NCBI RefSeq assembly: GCF_033118175.1
Contig: NC_083701.1
Span: 70,246,001-70,310,000 of the forward strand
From: Dama dama
Lineage: Eukaryota; Chordata; Mammalia; Artiodactyla; Cervidae
DNA length: 64,000 nucleotides
Direction: 5' to 3'
Below the pieces are notes generated by a model. The model was not told the DNA's origin. It ran no database searches and saw only the letters and a program-made list of their open reading frames with translations. The translations under genes were made by a program, and so were the position numbers. This document shows, piece after piece, positions 1 through 8,600 of this stretch (its first letter is position 1; every line of letters starts with the position of its first letter).

Positions 1-283
1 GCAGCGGCAGGGAGGAGCGTGTCTGGAACTCAGGAGACTGGCTGTGGTGTTTCTCGCTGCTTCCATATTTGGTACAAACTATAAACCGGTCACTGCAGCA
101 ACAAAGGCCCGGACAGGGTCTGACAGCTGGGGGCACAGGCCTCTCGGGCATAAAGGTCTGGACTACCTCGCCAGACAAGCAAGACCAGCAGACGTGCAGG
201 CTGAGGGAGAAAGAAGATAGAGGCAGCGGGAATGGATGGACTGGAACCACAGGCACTTCAGTTGAACCCACTAAACCTTCTTC
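1..283. other. GC-richer single-copy segment at window edge
   Basis: This stretch is visibly richer in G and C than the following kilobases and holds several CpG dinucleotides. It matches no repeat family I recognise. An 82-codon frame starting at 69 runs into the poly-T tract and ends in phenylalanines, so I do not treat it as coding. It could belong to an exon or 5' untranslated region lying partly outside the window, but nothing in the sequence proves this. Confidence 0.3.
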
Positions 284-300
284 TTTTTTTTTTTTTTTTT
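284..300. repeat. Poly-T run (T17)
   Basis: An uninterrupted T run is followed by a T-rich tail ending in TTTTAG at 312-317. It could be a homopolymer or the polypyrimidine tract of a splice acceptor. Confidence 0.7.
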
Positions 301-317
301 GCTTGTTTTTGTTTTAG

Positions 318-371
318 AATTGTGATAAGCTATCAGTCTGAGCAAGCAGATGCCAGGAGTGGACTGAGAAG
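318..371 (+). other. Candidate 54-bp internal exon (unproven)
   Basis: A T-rich tract (284-315) ends in AG at 316-317, and the strong donor GTAAGT follows at 372-377, with only 54 bases between them. One of three frames (starting at the second base) is open across the segment; the other two hit TGA. The splice-site pair is seen in the sequence. That it is used, and in what transcript, is inference. Acceptor-donor pairs this good also arise by chance in tens of kilobases of mammalian DNA. Confidence 0.25.
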
Positions 372-377
372 GTAAGT

Positions 378-756
378 CTGTTCTTCGCTCATACTGCCTG
401 GATCCCACTAGTCTGGTGTGCAACCAGCCCACTTCCAATCACCAGTTGCTTCATTTCGGGGGCTTGAAGAGCTCTCAGGTTTTTCCCAGAGCTGTGTTAT
501 GTACCTGAAAGTTGCAGGAAGCATTTTAAGGTTCTCACACCAACATCAACAACAACAAAACGGTAATTATGTGAAGTGAAGGGCATGTTAACTACTCTTA
601 TTATAAAAAATGTTCCACAATATCTATGTGTATCAAACCATCACAGTGTACACTTTACGCTTCCGCAGTATCATATTAATTATCTTTCAGCCAAGATGAG
701 AGTAAATGATTGAGGGAGCTGGTTTGTCAATGATCTTTATTCATTGGGTGATAGAA
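378..756. other. Single-copy DNA, nothing recognised
   Basis: AT-leaning sequence with no recognisable repeat, reading frame or motif. Confidence 0.5.
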
Positions 757-833
757 TAAGTGGGGGAAGGGAGAGGAGAAGAGAGAAGGATGGAGAGAAG
801 AGGAAAAGGAAGGAGAAGGGGAAAGAGAGAGAT
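757..833. repeat. Purine-rich (GA/GGA) low-complexity tract
   Basis: Almost pure purine on the plus strand, made of irregular GGAGA, GAAGG and GAGA units, running straight into GAGATTTTAAGG. That join is typical of an old repeat that carries a GA tract at one edge. Confidence 0.75.
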
Positions 834-991
834 TTTAAGGAGTTGGTTCACATGGGAGCTGGCACATGTGTTGTTTATAAGACAGGCCAGCAGACTGGAC
901 GTTTAAGGAAGCTGATATTGTAGTTTTGAGTTCAAAATCTGCAGAGCAGGCCAGCGGGCTAGAAACTTGGGCAGGGTTTGTTTTTTTTTTT
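834..991. mobile_element. Ancient mammalian repeat, first half (L1M 3'-end-like)
   Basis: The text TTTAAGGAGTTGGTTCAC, then AATCTGCAGAGCAGGCC and GGGCTAGAAACTTGGGCAG, matches from memory a widespread old mammalian repeat, probably an L1M 3' untranslated region. It breaks at the poly-T/GTCACAGTC junction and resumes at 1396 after a younger insertion. The family name is uncertain. Confidence 0.5.
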
Positions 992-1002
992 GTCACAGTC
1001 TT

Positions 1003-1384
1003 TTTCCTTTTATTTTGGTAAAACATGATTTTTCAAATACAATTTTATTTTCCTTAAGAAAATTTCCATCTGTAAATTACATGAAATATGTTGTATATGT
1101 TGTAACACTTACTTTCTAGATCTCAGCCTGGGACTCTACCCCTAGATGGAGCTCTGGTTTCTTGTTGAGCCGGGAATTATCACTATTTAATTTGCAGGAA
1201 ACACCACAAAGGAAAGAAGAATCACTAGAAGGAATGAATAGCTGAAGCAAAGGTAGTCTGCGGAAGTCTAAGCTGTGAACGTTTTCATATTACATCACTG
1301 CAACACTCAACTGATTAGTTTATAAAAACATATTCCTAGTATATTCCTCCTGTGTTTCTATAGAAGACCTTCAGCAGAGGGTAG
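1003..1384 (-). pseudogene. Antisense retrocopy of an mRNA 3' end, source gene unknown
   Basis: The segment is flanked by an exact 11-bp direct repeat, GTCACAGTCTT (992-1002 and 1385-1395), which reads as a target-site duplication. Read on the minus strand it ends in two AATAAA-type signals (reverse-complement positions near 1012 and 1045) and then a short A run, the layout of a polyadenylated transcript end. With this segment removed, the surrounding ancient repeat (834-991 and 1396-1622) is continuous, so it is an insertion. It has no Bov-tA, BovB or L1 similarity and no reading frame, so it is probably a 5'-truncated processed copy covering only a 3' untranslated region. The parent gene is not identifiable by eye. 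An unfamiliar SINE is the main alternative. Confidence 0.55.
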
Positions 1385-1395
1385 GTCACAGTCTT

Positions 1396-1622
1396 GGGAC
1401 AGAACTCTGTCTTCTTCAGGAAACCTCAGTCTTTGCTCCTAAGGCCTTCAACTGATTGGATAAGGCTCGTGCATATTTTGTAGGGCAATCTGCTTTACTG
1501 AAGGTCTACCGATTGTGAATGTTAATCACATCTAAGAAATACCTTCATGGCAACATCTAGACTGACCAAATGACTGAACACTATAGCCTAGACAAGAGGA
1601 CACATAAAATTAGCCATTGCAT
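1396..1622. mobile_element. Ancient mammalian repeat, second half
   Basis: Continuation of the element at 834-991: CTTCAGGAAACCTCAGTC, AGGCCTTCAACTGATTGG, GTTAATCACATCTAA and GACACATAAAATTAGCCAT are phrases of the same old repeat. The copy is diverged and probably predates the ruminants. Confidence 0.55.
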
Positions 1623-2586
1623 GTGGCTTGTGTTTACACGGTTTCACAGCATTTCCTCATGAGATTTAGCCTTTGTTGCCCATATGGTGACTTAACACAC
1701 TCTTTATTGGCATCCTTCTCTTCCGTTTGTTATTATATTACTCTGATACCTCCAAAAGAAATTATGTGCTTTTGAATGCTTGGAAGGTTATTTTGTTATT
1801 AACTTTTGAAACATCTGTAGGAATCAAATCTTCTGTAACAGATTAGATGAACAGATAGATAATTCATTGGATATTTCTTACAAACTACCCTAAGTTTCAA
1901 ATATTATTATGAATGCCATTGTATAGACAGCTGAAGAGTCCTCCAGACTTAGAGAGTAAGAGGCTCACTGACGTTTGCAGTTCACGGGGAGGTGGAGAGG
2001 AGAATATGGAAAACCGTACTTCTAATCACGTGCAGAGGCCCCAGGATCCCTCTCATGAGCCTGTGGAAGAAGTTTAAAAACTGGAAAGCACTCTGGTGTA
2101 GCCTTTCAAGGATCCCAGGCAGCAAATTGGCACCAGCACAGCGGCAATCCCCACGATTCCCTGGCATCACAGGGGTGGTGTTGACGGTGCTGCTGCAGGC
2201 TGTGTTGACGCTATCTTGAGACAAGGAACAAAACCTTTATTTGTCTTTACGTCCTGGGAAGGGAAGGCAGGTTGCTGAAGCACCACCCAGTTTTAACTGT
2301 ATTTTCTTTTGTCCCAAAATTAGGGGACTGAGGATGAGATACAGAAAGGAGAGGCAAAACACTATAAACTAATCGATCTATATTAAACCATCTCAAGATT
2401 TTATGTGCCTAAATGTATGAATAAGCATGAACATAGGGCTTATAAAAATCATGGTAAACAAGTAGGTAAAGGAGTTAATGAAGTTAGATGTTCCTCTTTT
2501 ATCTCAATTTAGTAATCTTATTCAAGAAACTTTAAATTTTATATATCTTAGGATAACTCTGACCTATCTGTTTAAATTCTTTGGTG
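1623..2586. other. Single-copy DNA with a GC-richer patch at 1980-2225
   Basis: No known repeat recognised. The patch at about 1980-2225 is GC-richer than its surroundings and open on both strands for 75-80 codons (1992-2219 plus, 1982-2224 minus). Neither product resembles a known family, and neither has an evident splice context. I regard the frames as chance or as an undetected old pseudogene. Confidence 0.4.
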
Positions 2587-2822
2587 TAGAAAAATAGCTA
2601 ACATTTATTTTACTCTAATTAAATACCACACACAGTGGTAGACTAAAGATATTATAACTATTGACTCAGTTAAGCTTCTCAATAGTCCTATTATTATACA
2701 TATGTACTATTTTATACTCATTTTATAGAAAAGGAAATTGAGATGGAAAGATCAAATAAATGTCACAGTCTGTAATTGGAACAATCAGATTTGGAACTCA
2801 GATTGTTCTCCTCTAAAGCTCT
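2587..2822 (-). mobile_element. MIR SINE fossil
   Basis: The core CATTTTATAGAAAAGGAAATTGAG followed by TCACAGTCTGTAATTGG matches the reverse complement of the MIR core (the GAGGAAACTGAGG region, then the AGGTCACACAGC region). The flank CATTTATTTTACTC with CACAGTGGTAGAC fits the MIR 3' end. MIR is an ancient tRNA-derived SINE and this copy is inactive. Confidence 0.75.
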
Positions 2823-3265
2823 ACATTTATTAGGACATTATGCATCTATGAATGAAAGTATTAAATAGCTACTGGTACTTCATTGGCTAAAAAGTAAGTT
2901 ATACTGTATGGACAACTTCTTAGCAGGGATTAACTCAGGCATTGGAAACAGCTTAGCTCTCATGGTCAAGAGTTTTTCTTTGAGGGTAAACTTAATTTTA
3001 GGCTTATCAGAGACTATTGTCCTAAGACACTTATTTGCAGTAAATCTCCTAGTCAAAATCAATTATGTTGAGCATTTTAGACCAAAGCCCTCCTTTCACA
3101 TGTAAAATACACAAATTTACACTAGCATTATTTTAGTTGATGTTTTGCCTCTATCTAAAGAGTTCACTCATCTTAAGGAACATAACAGGATGAGGAGTAA
3201 ATGGAGAAGCTGAACAATTCATCTTAGACCTCATGGAAATCCATAGTGGGCTCTTTATTAGCATT
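2823..3265. other. Single-copy DNA, nothing recognised
   Basis: AT-rich. Overlapping 60- and 65-codon frames lie on opposite strands (2880-3105) with no family resemblance, and I treat them as chance. Confidence 0.5.
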
Positions 3266-3702
3266 TCCAGTAGTCAAGTATGGATGTGAGAGTTGGACTA
3301 TAAAGAGGGCTGAGTGCTGAAGAATCGATGCTTTTGAACTGAGGTGTTGGAGAAGACTCTTGAGAGCTCCTTGGACTGCAAGGAGATCCAACCAGTCTAT
3401 CTAAAGGAAATCAGTCCTGAATATTCATTGGAAGGACTGATGCTAAAGCTGAAACTCCAATACTTAGGCCACCTGATGTGAAGAACTGACTCATTGGAAA
3501 AGACCCTGATGCTGGGAAACATTGAAGGTGGGAGGAGAAGGGGATGACAGAGGATGAGAGGGTTGGAGGGCATCACCAACTCAATGTACATGAGTTTGAG
3601 TAAACCCCAGGAGTTGACGGACAGGGAGGCCTAGTGTGCTGTAGTCCATGGGGTCTCAAAGAGTCGGACATGACTGAGCGACTTAACTGAACTGAACTAC
3701 TT
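3266..3702 (+). mobile_element. BovB LINE (RTE clade), 3' end, 5'-truncated
   Basis: It contains the end of the BovB reverse-transcriptase frame and the characteristic tail: GTTGGAGAAGACTCTTGAGAG, CCACCTGATGTGAAGAACTGAC, ATGAGAGGGTTGGAGGGCATC, AAAGAGTCGGACATGACTGAGCGAC, and terminal ACTGA repeats. It is an ordinary dead 5'-truncated copy. A 64-codon antisense frame here is a shadow. Confidence 0.93.
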
Positions 3703-4056
3703 GGCATCAGCCTCAACTAGGCTGCACCAAATATTTTTAATATTACATTATCTGTGATCCATATTTTTTTAATACATGATTCACCTCTACTCAGCAACTA
3801 ATGGACTCTCAATTTTTGTAAAAGGAAGCAAGAAGAATGAACAATAGATTTAACCAAAGATACTCTCATGCAGAAAATATGTTCTATCTCTTTTCCTAAC
3901 AGTTCTGTGTGTCTGTGACCAAAACTGGTCCTGAGCCAGCTTGAGAAGGCTGAGAGAGTCTCACGGCCTTTAGACAGCCCAGAAAGTTAAGGCCAGTTGT
4001 TTGACTTGTGCTTGGATTGTCCCATATTTGTTTTAGTGCTTCTAAGATACTGACTA
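3703..4056. other. Single-copy DNA, nothing recognised
   Basis: No repeat or gene signal was seen between the BovB and the following Bov-tA. Confidence 0.5.
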
Positions 4057-4268
4057 AGGGCTTCCCAGGTGGTGCTAGTGGTAAAGAACTCACCTGCCAA
4101 TGCAGGAGACAGAATGAGAGCTGGGTTCGATCCCTGGGTTGGGAAGATCCCCTGGAGGAGAGCATAGCAACCCACTCTAGTATCTTTGCCTGGAGAATCC
4201 CATGGACAGAGGAGTCTGACGTATTACAGTCTATAGGGTTGCAAATTGTCGGACATGTCTGAAGTGAC
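4057..4268 (+). mobile_element. Bov-tA SINE, full length
   Basis: The tRNA-derived head GGGCTTCCCAGGTGGTGCTAG carries an intact Pol III B-box-like GGTTCGATCC at 4124-4133. It continues into the BovB-shared tail (GCCTGGAGAATCCCATGGAC, then TCGGACATGTCTGAAGTGACC). The flanks AAGATACTGA and AAGAATAACTGA may be a decayed target duplication. Confidence 0.93.
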
Positions 4269-4946
4269 CAAGAATAACTGATGTGTCAACAACAAAACAG
4301 AATAGGAAAATTACAACTTCTCATTTATTTTGATTTATTGGAATTGATTTAGCAATTTTGTAGGGTTTTTGTATGTATCTGTCACTTTATCTTCTGATAT
4401 CACTGTGAGGGCAGCATCAACACAGAATACCCTAGGATCCTTGAAAGCTGTATCCTATAAAGCAGTAGAAGATCCAAGAAACATTAGAAATTGGGACTTA
4501 GGTTCCAAATATCAATAAATTAATGATAATTTTGGAATCCTCAAAAGCATCATGAGTAAATGTTTCCTGATTAACTTGGATAACATAAAATATTACATAT
4601 TGTTCATCCCAGCCAGAACAGAGGGCAATGTGTTTTGCCTAAGTGTCTCAGTCATTAAAATTTAAAGTATCTATAAAATTACTTTTCATTAAACTTTAGG
4701 AATGACTTGTTTTGGACTCCAGAGCTGGATTTACATATGCTGAGGTTATATTTTATGATAAAAGGGAAGATAACTTTTGTCTTCCATCTTAGAGAAAAAC
4801 CTACTATTTTCAGAAAGCTTGGGCATAGTTATATCTGAAGAGGATGAGGTTTATACTTTCTCAGTTCCTTGGAGAATACTTTATAGCTTTCTTTAACTTT
4901 GATGTTCTAGTGCTGGCTCCATCAGGGAGAGGCTATTTTTCAGTGG
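4269..4946. other. Single-copy DNA, nothing recognised
   Basis: AT-rich unique-looking sequence without recognisable repeats, leading into duplicated block A. Confidence 0.5.
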
Positions 4947-5213
4947 TGTGGAGGGTACTCACCCAAGAGCTTTTTGCCTTATGTTATGAAACTTTAAAGA
5001 AAGAGTTTTAAATATATATAGAGAGGTAAACAGCCCCAAAATGAGATGCAGTGGATATTTTTGGGGGTTAAGAAAGGCAGGAAATCCATGTGTTTATGTG
5101 AGCCTAAAGTAAAAACAGATTATAGATGTTCCACTGTGTGTGTGTGTGAAAGAGAAGGAGAGAGGGGAAATGGGAAGGACAATTATCTATTTTTTACTTG
5201 TTTTTGGCTGCAG
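4947..5213 (+). repeat. Duplicated block, copy A
   Basis: This block recurs at 5839-6110 with a constant offset of 892 bases. It spans TGTGGAGGGTAC, a TAAATATATATAGAGAGG core, AAATCCATGTGTTTATGTG and a (TG)n tract, to the first bases of a CHR SINE (GGCTGCA). I count about five substitutions over 250 bp, roughly 98% identity. The block matches no dispersed repeat I know, so a local duplication is the simplest reading. Confidence 0.9.
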
Positions 5214-5446
5214 TAGGTCTCTGTTGCTGCGCGTGGGCTGTCCTCTAGCTGTGGAGAGTGGGGCCTCTTGAGCGTAGCACGGAGACTATAGTGCGCTGGC
5301 TTCGTTATTTGCCGCGTGGACTCTGTAATAGAGTACATGGCCTCGGTTGCCCCATGGCGTGTGAGATCCTCCCAGACCAGGGATCGAACCTGTGTCCCCT
5401 GCACTGGCAAGTGGATTTTTAACCACAGGACCACCAAGAAAGTCCC
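5195..5446 (-). mobile_element. CHR-type tRNA-derived SINE (cetartiodactyl)
   Basis: Read on the plus strand: T-rich start, TTGGCTGCAGTAGG, GTTGCTGCGCGTGGGCT, CAGACCAGGGATCGAACC, CCCTGCACTGGCAAGTGG, then TTTTTAACCACAGGACCACC and AAGTCCC. This is the reverse complement of the cetartiodactyl CHR/SINE2 family, with the tRNA head at the right. The 121-codon antisense and 70-codon sense frames over it are non-coding. Confidence 0.85.
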
Positions 5447-5838
5447 AGGAAAATTACTTCTCTTCTTCAAAGTTTTTTTAGCTGAAGAATTACCATCAGG
5501 CTTATTTTCCTTTTGCACTAGGGCATAGGCATGCTTAAGACAATACACTTAGTGAGTCCTTTAATGGCCCTAAGGAAAAAATGATTGCATATAAAAGGCA
5601 TTATTTTATATTGAACTAAAAATATAGGCCGTGATCTACTTAGAGTTTCCAAGTTATGTGGCATCTCTGGAGGATGAGAGAAACATAGAGTGAGGAGAAT
5701 TTACTCTTGGGAATACACTGCTGTTCACTAACCTCCATTCAAGCTTTAGGCACAAATTGAAATCATCAGAGTTCACTATCAGTGTCAATGCAGTATAGCA
5801 TTGACACGGACGTTGAATAATTGGGCTACACGCTGCTG
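5447..5838. other. Spacer between duplicated blocks
   Basis: Single-copy sequence between duplicated blocks A and B. It contains the perfect hairpin at 5782-5807. Confidence 0.6.
5782..5807. repeat. Perfect 10-bp-arm hairpin
   Basis: GTGTCAATGC (5782-5791), loop AGTATA, then GCATTGACAC (5798-5807). It sits about 30 bp before duplicated copy B. Confidence 0.85.
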
Positions 5839-6110
5839 TGTGGAGTGTACTTACCCAAGAGGTTTTTGCCTTATGTTATGAAACTTTAAAGAAAGAGTTT
5901 TAAATATATATAGAGAGGTAAACAGCCCCAAAATGAGATGCAGTGGATATTTTTGGGGGTTAAGAAAGGCAGGAAATCCATGTGTTTATGTGAGCCTAAA
6001 GTAAAAACAGATTATAGATGTTCCACTGTGTGTGTGTGTGAAAGAGAAGCAGAGAGAGGAAATGGGAAGGACAATTATCTATTTTTTATTTACTTATTTT
6101 TTGGCTGCAC
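5839..6110 (+). repeat. Duplicated block, copy B
   Basis: Near-identical to 4947-5213, but it ends in only the first few bases of the CHR SINE (TTTTTTGGCTGCAC) and then enters unrelated sequence. Copy B therefore includes the SINE edge but lacks its body. This implies duplication after the SINE inserted, with a breakpoint or later deletion inside it. Confidence 0.9.
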
Positions 6111-6506
6111 TGGTAACAGCAACAATGACAAAGCACTTGTGAAATGAAAGTACTTTATTTAGCATAAGTAATTTTAGAATATTCACCTGTAAGCTTACTT
6201 TGTAAAATGAACCGAAAAATGAAGAGTAGAAATATTCAGTTTGTGTTAAACATCAAAATTCTGTGCTATAATCTAAGTAATTTGTAATTTCATTTACTTT
6301 ACCCTAATGCAGTCTTCAAATTGCATTAATTTCACAAGAATGACTTAGAGACTAAAAGCAACAAAAAAACTGATAACATATTCTGGATGGATTGATTTTT
6401 TAAAAATAGCTAGTACTTCAAAATAGCCTCCCTTATTTGTTTTGTAGTTATTTTAATGAAGCCATTGTCTTGATAACAACCTACTTTAAATGAAATTATA
6501 TGATGT
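6111..6506. other. Single-copy DNA, nothing recognised
   Basis: AT-rich, with no recognisable features. Confidence 0.5.
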
Positions 6507-6562
6507 CTGGGTCTCCTGAGTTGCAGGCAGATTTCCTACCATCTGAGCCACCAGGGAAGCCC
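6507..6562 (-). mobile_element. Bov-tA head fragment
   Basis: TGGGTCTCCTGAGTTGCAGG to GAGCCACCAGGGAAGCCC is the reverse complement of the Bov-tA tRNA-like head only. The flanks TATGATGTCT and TATTATGTCT could be its target duplication. Confidence 0.85.
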
Positions 6563-7014
6563 ATATTATGTCTTTATGTTTACTCAAATCTTAAGAAGGG
6601 CTTTGTTATAAAACTAGAAATTTAAGAGAAATAATCTCTCTCTTGAGTGGCAGATTAGTATCATGACCAGTGATCGGTGCTCAGAGACATTCTCTTTCCT
6701 CTTAACCTCAGCCTTGCTGTCTCAACCTTTTTGTTTGCTTGTTTCAAAAATATTCTTATGTAAAGCATACTCCACAAGTATTATTACTCAGGAAAAGTAA
6801 TAATTCTCTGGTGTGTCTGAACTGATTACTTTCCCCACCCTCACCTTAAGGGGTTATATCTAAATTTTCAAGGGCACTGCTGTGAAAATGAAATCCCAGA
6901 CAGTCTGATACAAAGATCTCTTACATTGTCTCTGAAAAGTTAAATCATTCAATGATTATTTTTGCTTTATATATTTGTAAGTGGAGATTTGCATATCTTT
7001 GGAGAAATTCCTGT
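6563..7014. other. Single-copy DNA, nothing recognised
   Basis: No feature was recognised. Confidence 0.5.
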
Positions 7015-7326
7015 AAACATGAAGCTCAGTCGTGTCTGACTCTGCGACCCTCTCACAGGCCCCTCTGTCCATGGGGGTTCTCCAGGCAAGAATACTGGAG
7101 TGGGTTGCCATGCCCTCCTCCAGAGGATCTTCCCAAAGCAGGGATCAAACCCAGATCTCTCACATTACAGGTGGATTCTGTACCGTCTGAGCCACTAGGG
7201 AAGCCCAAGAGGGCTGGAATGAGTAGCCCATCCCTTCTCCAGGGGGGATCGTCCCAACCCAGGAATCGGTCCAGGGTCTCCTGCATTGCAGGTGGATTCT
7301 TTACCAGCTGAGCTACCAGGGAAGTT
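7015..7326 (-). mobile_element. Bov-tA SINE, dimeric-head form
   Basis: An antisense Bov-tA with the usual tail (CTCAGTCGTGTCTGACTC, GCAAGAATACTGGAGTGGG) and tRNA head (GAGCCACTAGGGAAGCCC). A second head-like unit follows (CTTCTCCAGGGGGGATCG, TTGCAGGTGGATTCTTTACC, GAGCTACCAGGGAAG). The same arrangement recurs at 42145-42483. The 119-codon plus-strand frame is SINE-derived. Confidence 0.88.
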
Positions 7327-7619
7327 CAATCATGAGATTAGCTCATCCTAATTTCCAACCACAGTGGAGTTCTCAGTGTTCTTATCAATTCTAACTCATG
7401 CTTGGTCAGCCCTTGCTTTCCAGTCTTTTGAAGGAACTAAACTGGTAGGACTCTGTAGTTGATTGATTGAGTATGGCTGCTGTCCTGGTTTGTATCTTAG
7501 GCAGCTGAATGGCACCTAAGAAACGAAGGAATGCAGAAGGAGCATATATGTGGTAAGTGATGATGCATTACTCTGACTCTTGCTGAGTCTGAAATTTTTA
7601 TAGGATATTCAGGAGGCAG
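7327..7619. other. Single-copy DNA
   Basis: No feature was recognised. Confidence 0.5.
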
Positions 7620-7915
7620 TTGTACATTCCCACTCCTGTTGATTTAGTTTAGAAATCATCTCCTCTGGAAAATCTTCTGTAATCACTCAATGTAAATTGG
7701 CTCCTCCTTTATGCTCCTTCATTGTTTCATTTGTTTCTCTGTTTCTCTATTGCTCTTCTACATTATATTATGCTTTCTGCTTATGTTTCTGCCTCTTCCA
7801 CTAGCTGTAAATTTCTTAAAGGCAGAGATTATATCCTATTCAATTTTGAAATCTGTAAACCAAACATGGTGCCTGACACACAGTAGACATTGATTATGTT
7901 TGACAAGTGAATCAA
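7620..7915 (+). mobile_element. L2 LINE 3' end fossil
   Basis: The segment ends in TTCTTAAAGGCAGAGATTAT, then GGTGCCTGACACACAGTAG and ACAAGTGAATCAA. These match the L2 3' untranslated region (gain-of-use phrases such as GGCAGGGACTGTGTC, GTGCCTGGCACATAGTAG and TGAATGAATG). It is ancient and diverged. Confidence 0.65.
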
Positions 7916-8128
7916 TAGAAGAATGATTCTCTTTAACTTTGAAGGTTGTTTTTATATTCTGTAGATGTAAAGGCTATTGTCATAAGTATTCCAGGGTCAG
8001 TTACGAGATTCAAGGCAACTGACACAGATAATAATTACCAGAAATCTCTGTGCCATGAAACATTTTTTCACCTAAAACACATTAGTCTCAAGTCACAAAG
8101 CCACTTTCAGATCAGCGCTTATTTGCAC
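7916..8128. other. Single-copy DNA
   Basis: No feature was recognised. Confidence 0.5.
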
Positions 8129-8138
8129 ATAGCAGTAC

Positions 8139-8362
8139 TGCTGCTACTGCTAAGTCGCTTCAGTTGTGTCTGACTCTGTGCGACCATATAGACTGCAGGC
8201 CAGGCTCCTCTGTCCGTGGGATCCTCCAGGCAAGAATACTAGAGTGGGTTGCCGTGCCCTCCTCCGGGGGATCTTCCTGACCAGGGATTGAGCCCAACTC
8301 TCACTATGTGTCCTGCACTGGCAAGTAGATTTTATACCACTAAGGCCACCTGGACGCCCCAG
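8139..8362 (-). mobile_element. Bov-tA SINE with exact target duplication
   Basis: An antisense Bov-tA starting with the GCTGCTACTGC tail motif and TAAGTCGCTTCAG, ending in the head complement. It is flanked by a perfect 10-bp duplication, ATAGCAGTAC (8129-8138 and 8363-8372). Confidence 0.95.
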
Positions 8363-8402
8363 ATAGCAGTACAGGTGGTATTAAAAAATCCAAATATTAT
8401 CA

Positions 8403-8600
8403 TAAGTCATGTCCAACGCTTTGCAACCCCGTGGACTGTGGCCTGCCAGGCTCTATCCACGGGATTTTCCTGGCAAGGATACTGGGTGGGTTGCCATTTC
8501 TTCTTCCTGGGGATCTTGCCCACCCAGGGATCAAACCTCAGTCTCCTGTGTCTCCTGCATTGCAGGCAGATTCTTTACCCACTGAGCCATTGGGGAAGTG
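8403..8600 (-). mobile_element. Bov-tA SINE
   Basis: Antisense copy: AAGTCATGTCCAACGCTTTGC to TTGCAGGCAGATTCTTTACC and GAGCCATTGGGGAAG. It is only about 30 bp from the previous Bov-tA in the same orientation. Confidence 0.92.

Noticed and set aside
69..317. 82-codon ORF at window start
   Set aside because: It ends in a poly-T translated as phenylalanines and shows no family resemblance. A splice reading (318-371) is more interesting.
4057..4268. tRNA gene
   Set aside because: The tRNA-like head and B-box are those of Bov-tA SINEs. No copy in the window folds as an isolated tRNA with an acceptor end and no SINE tail.
5183..5548. 121-codon minus ORF
   Set aside because: It reads through a CHR SINE and its flank. 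There is no coding evidence.
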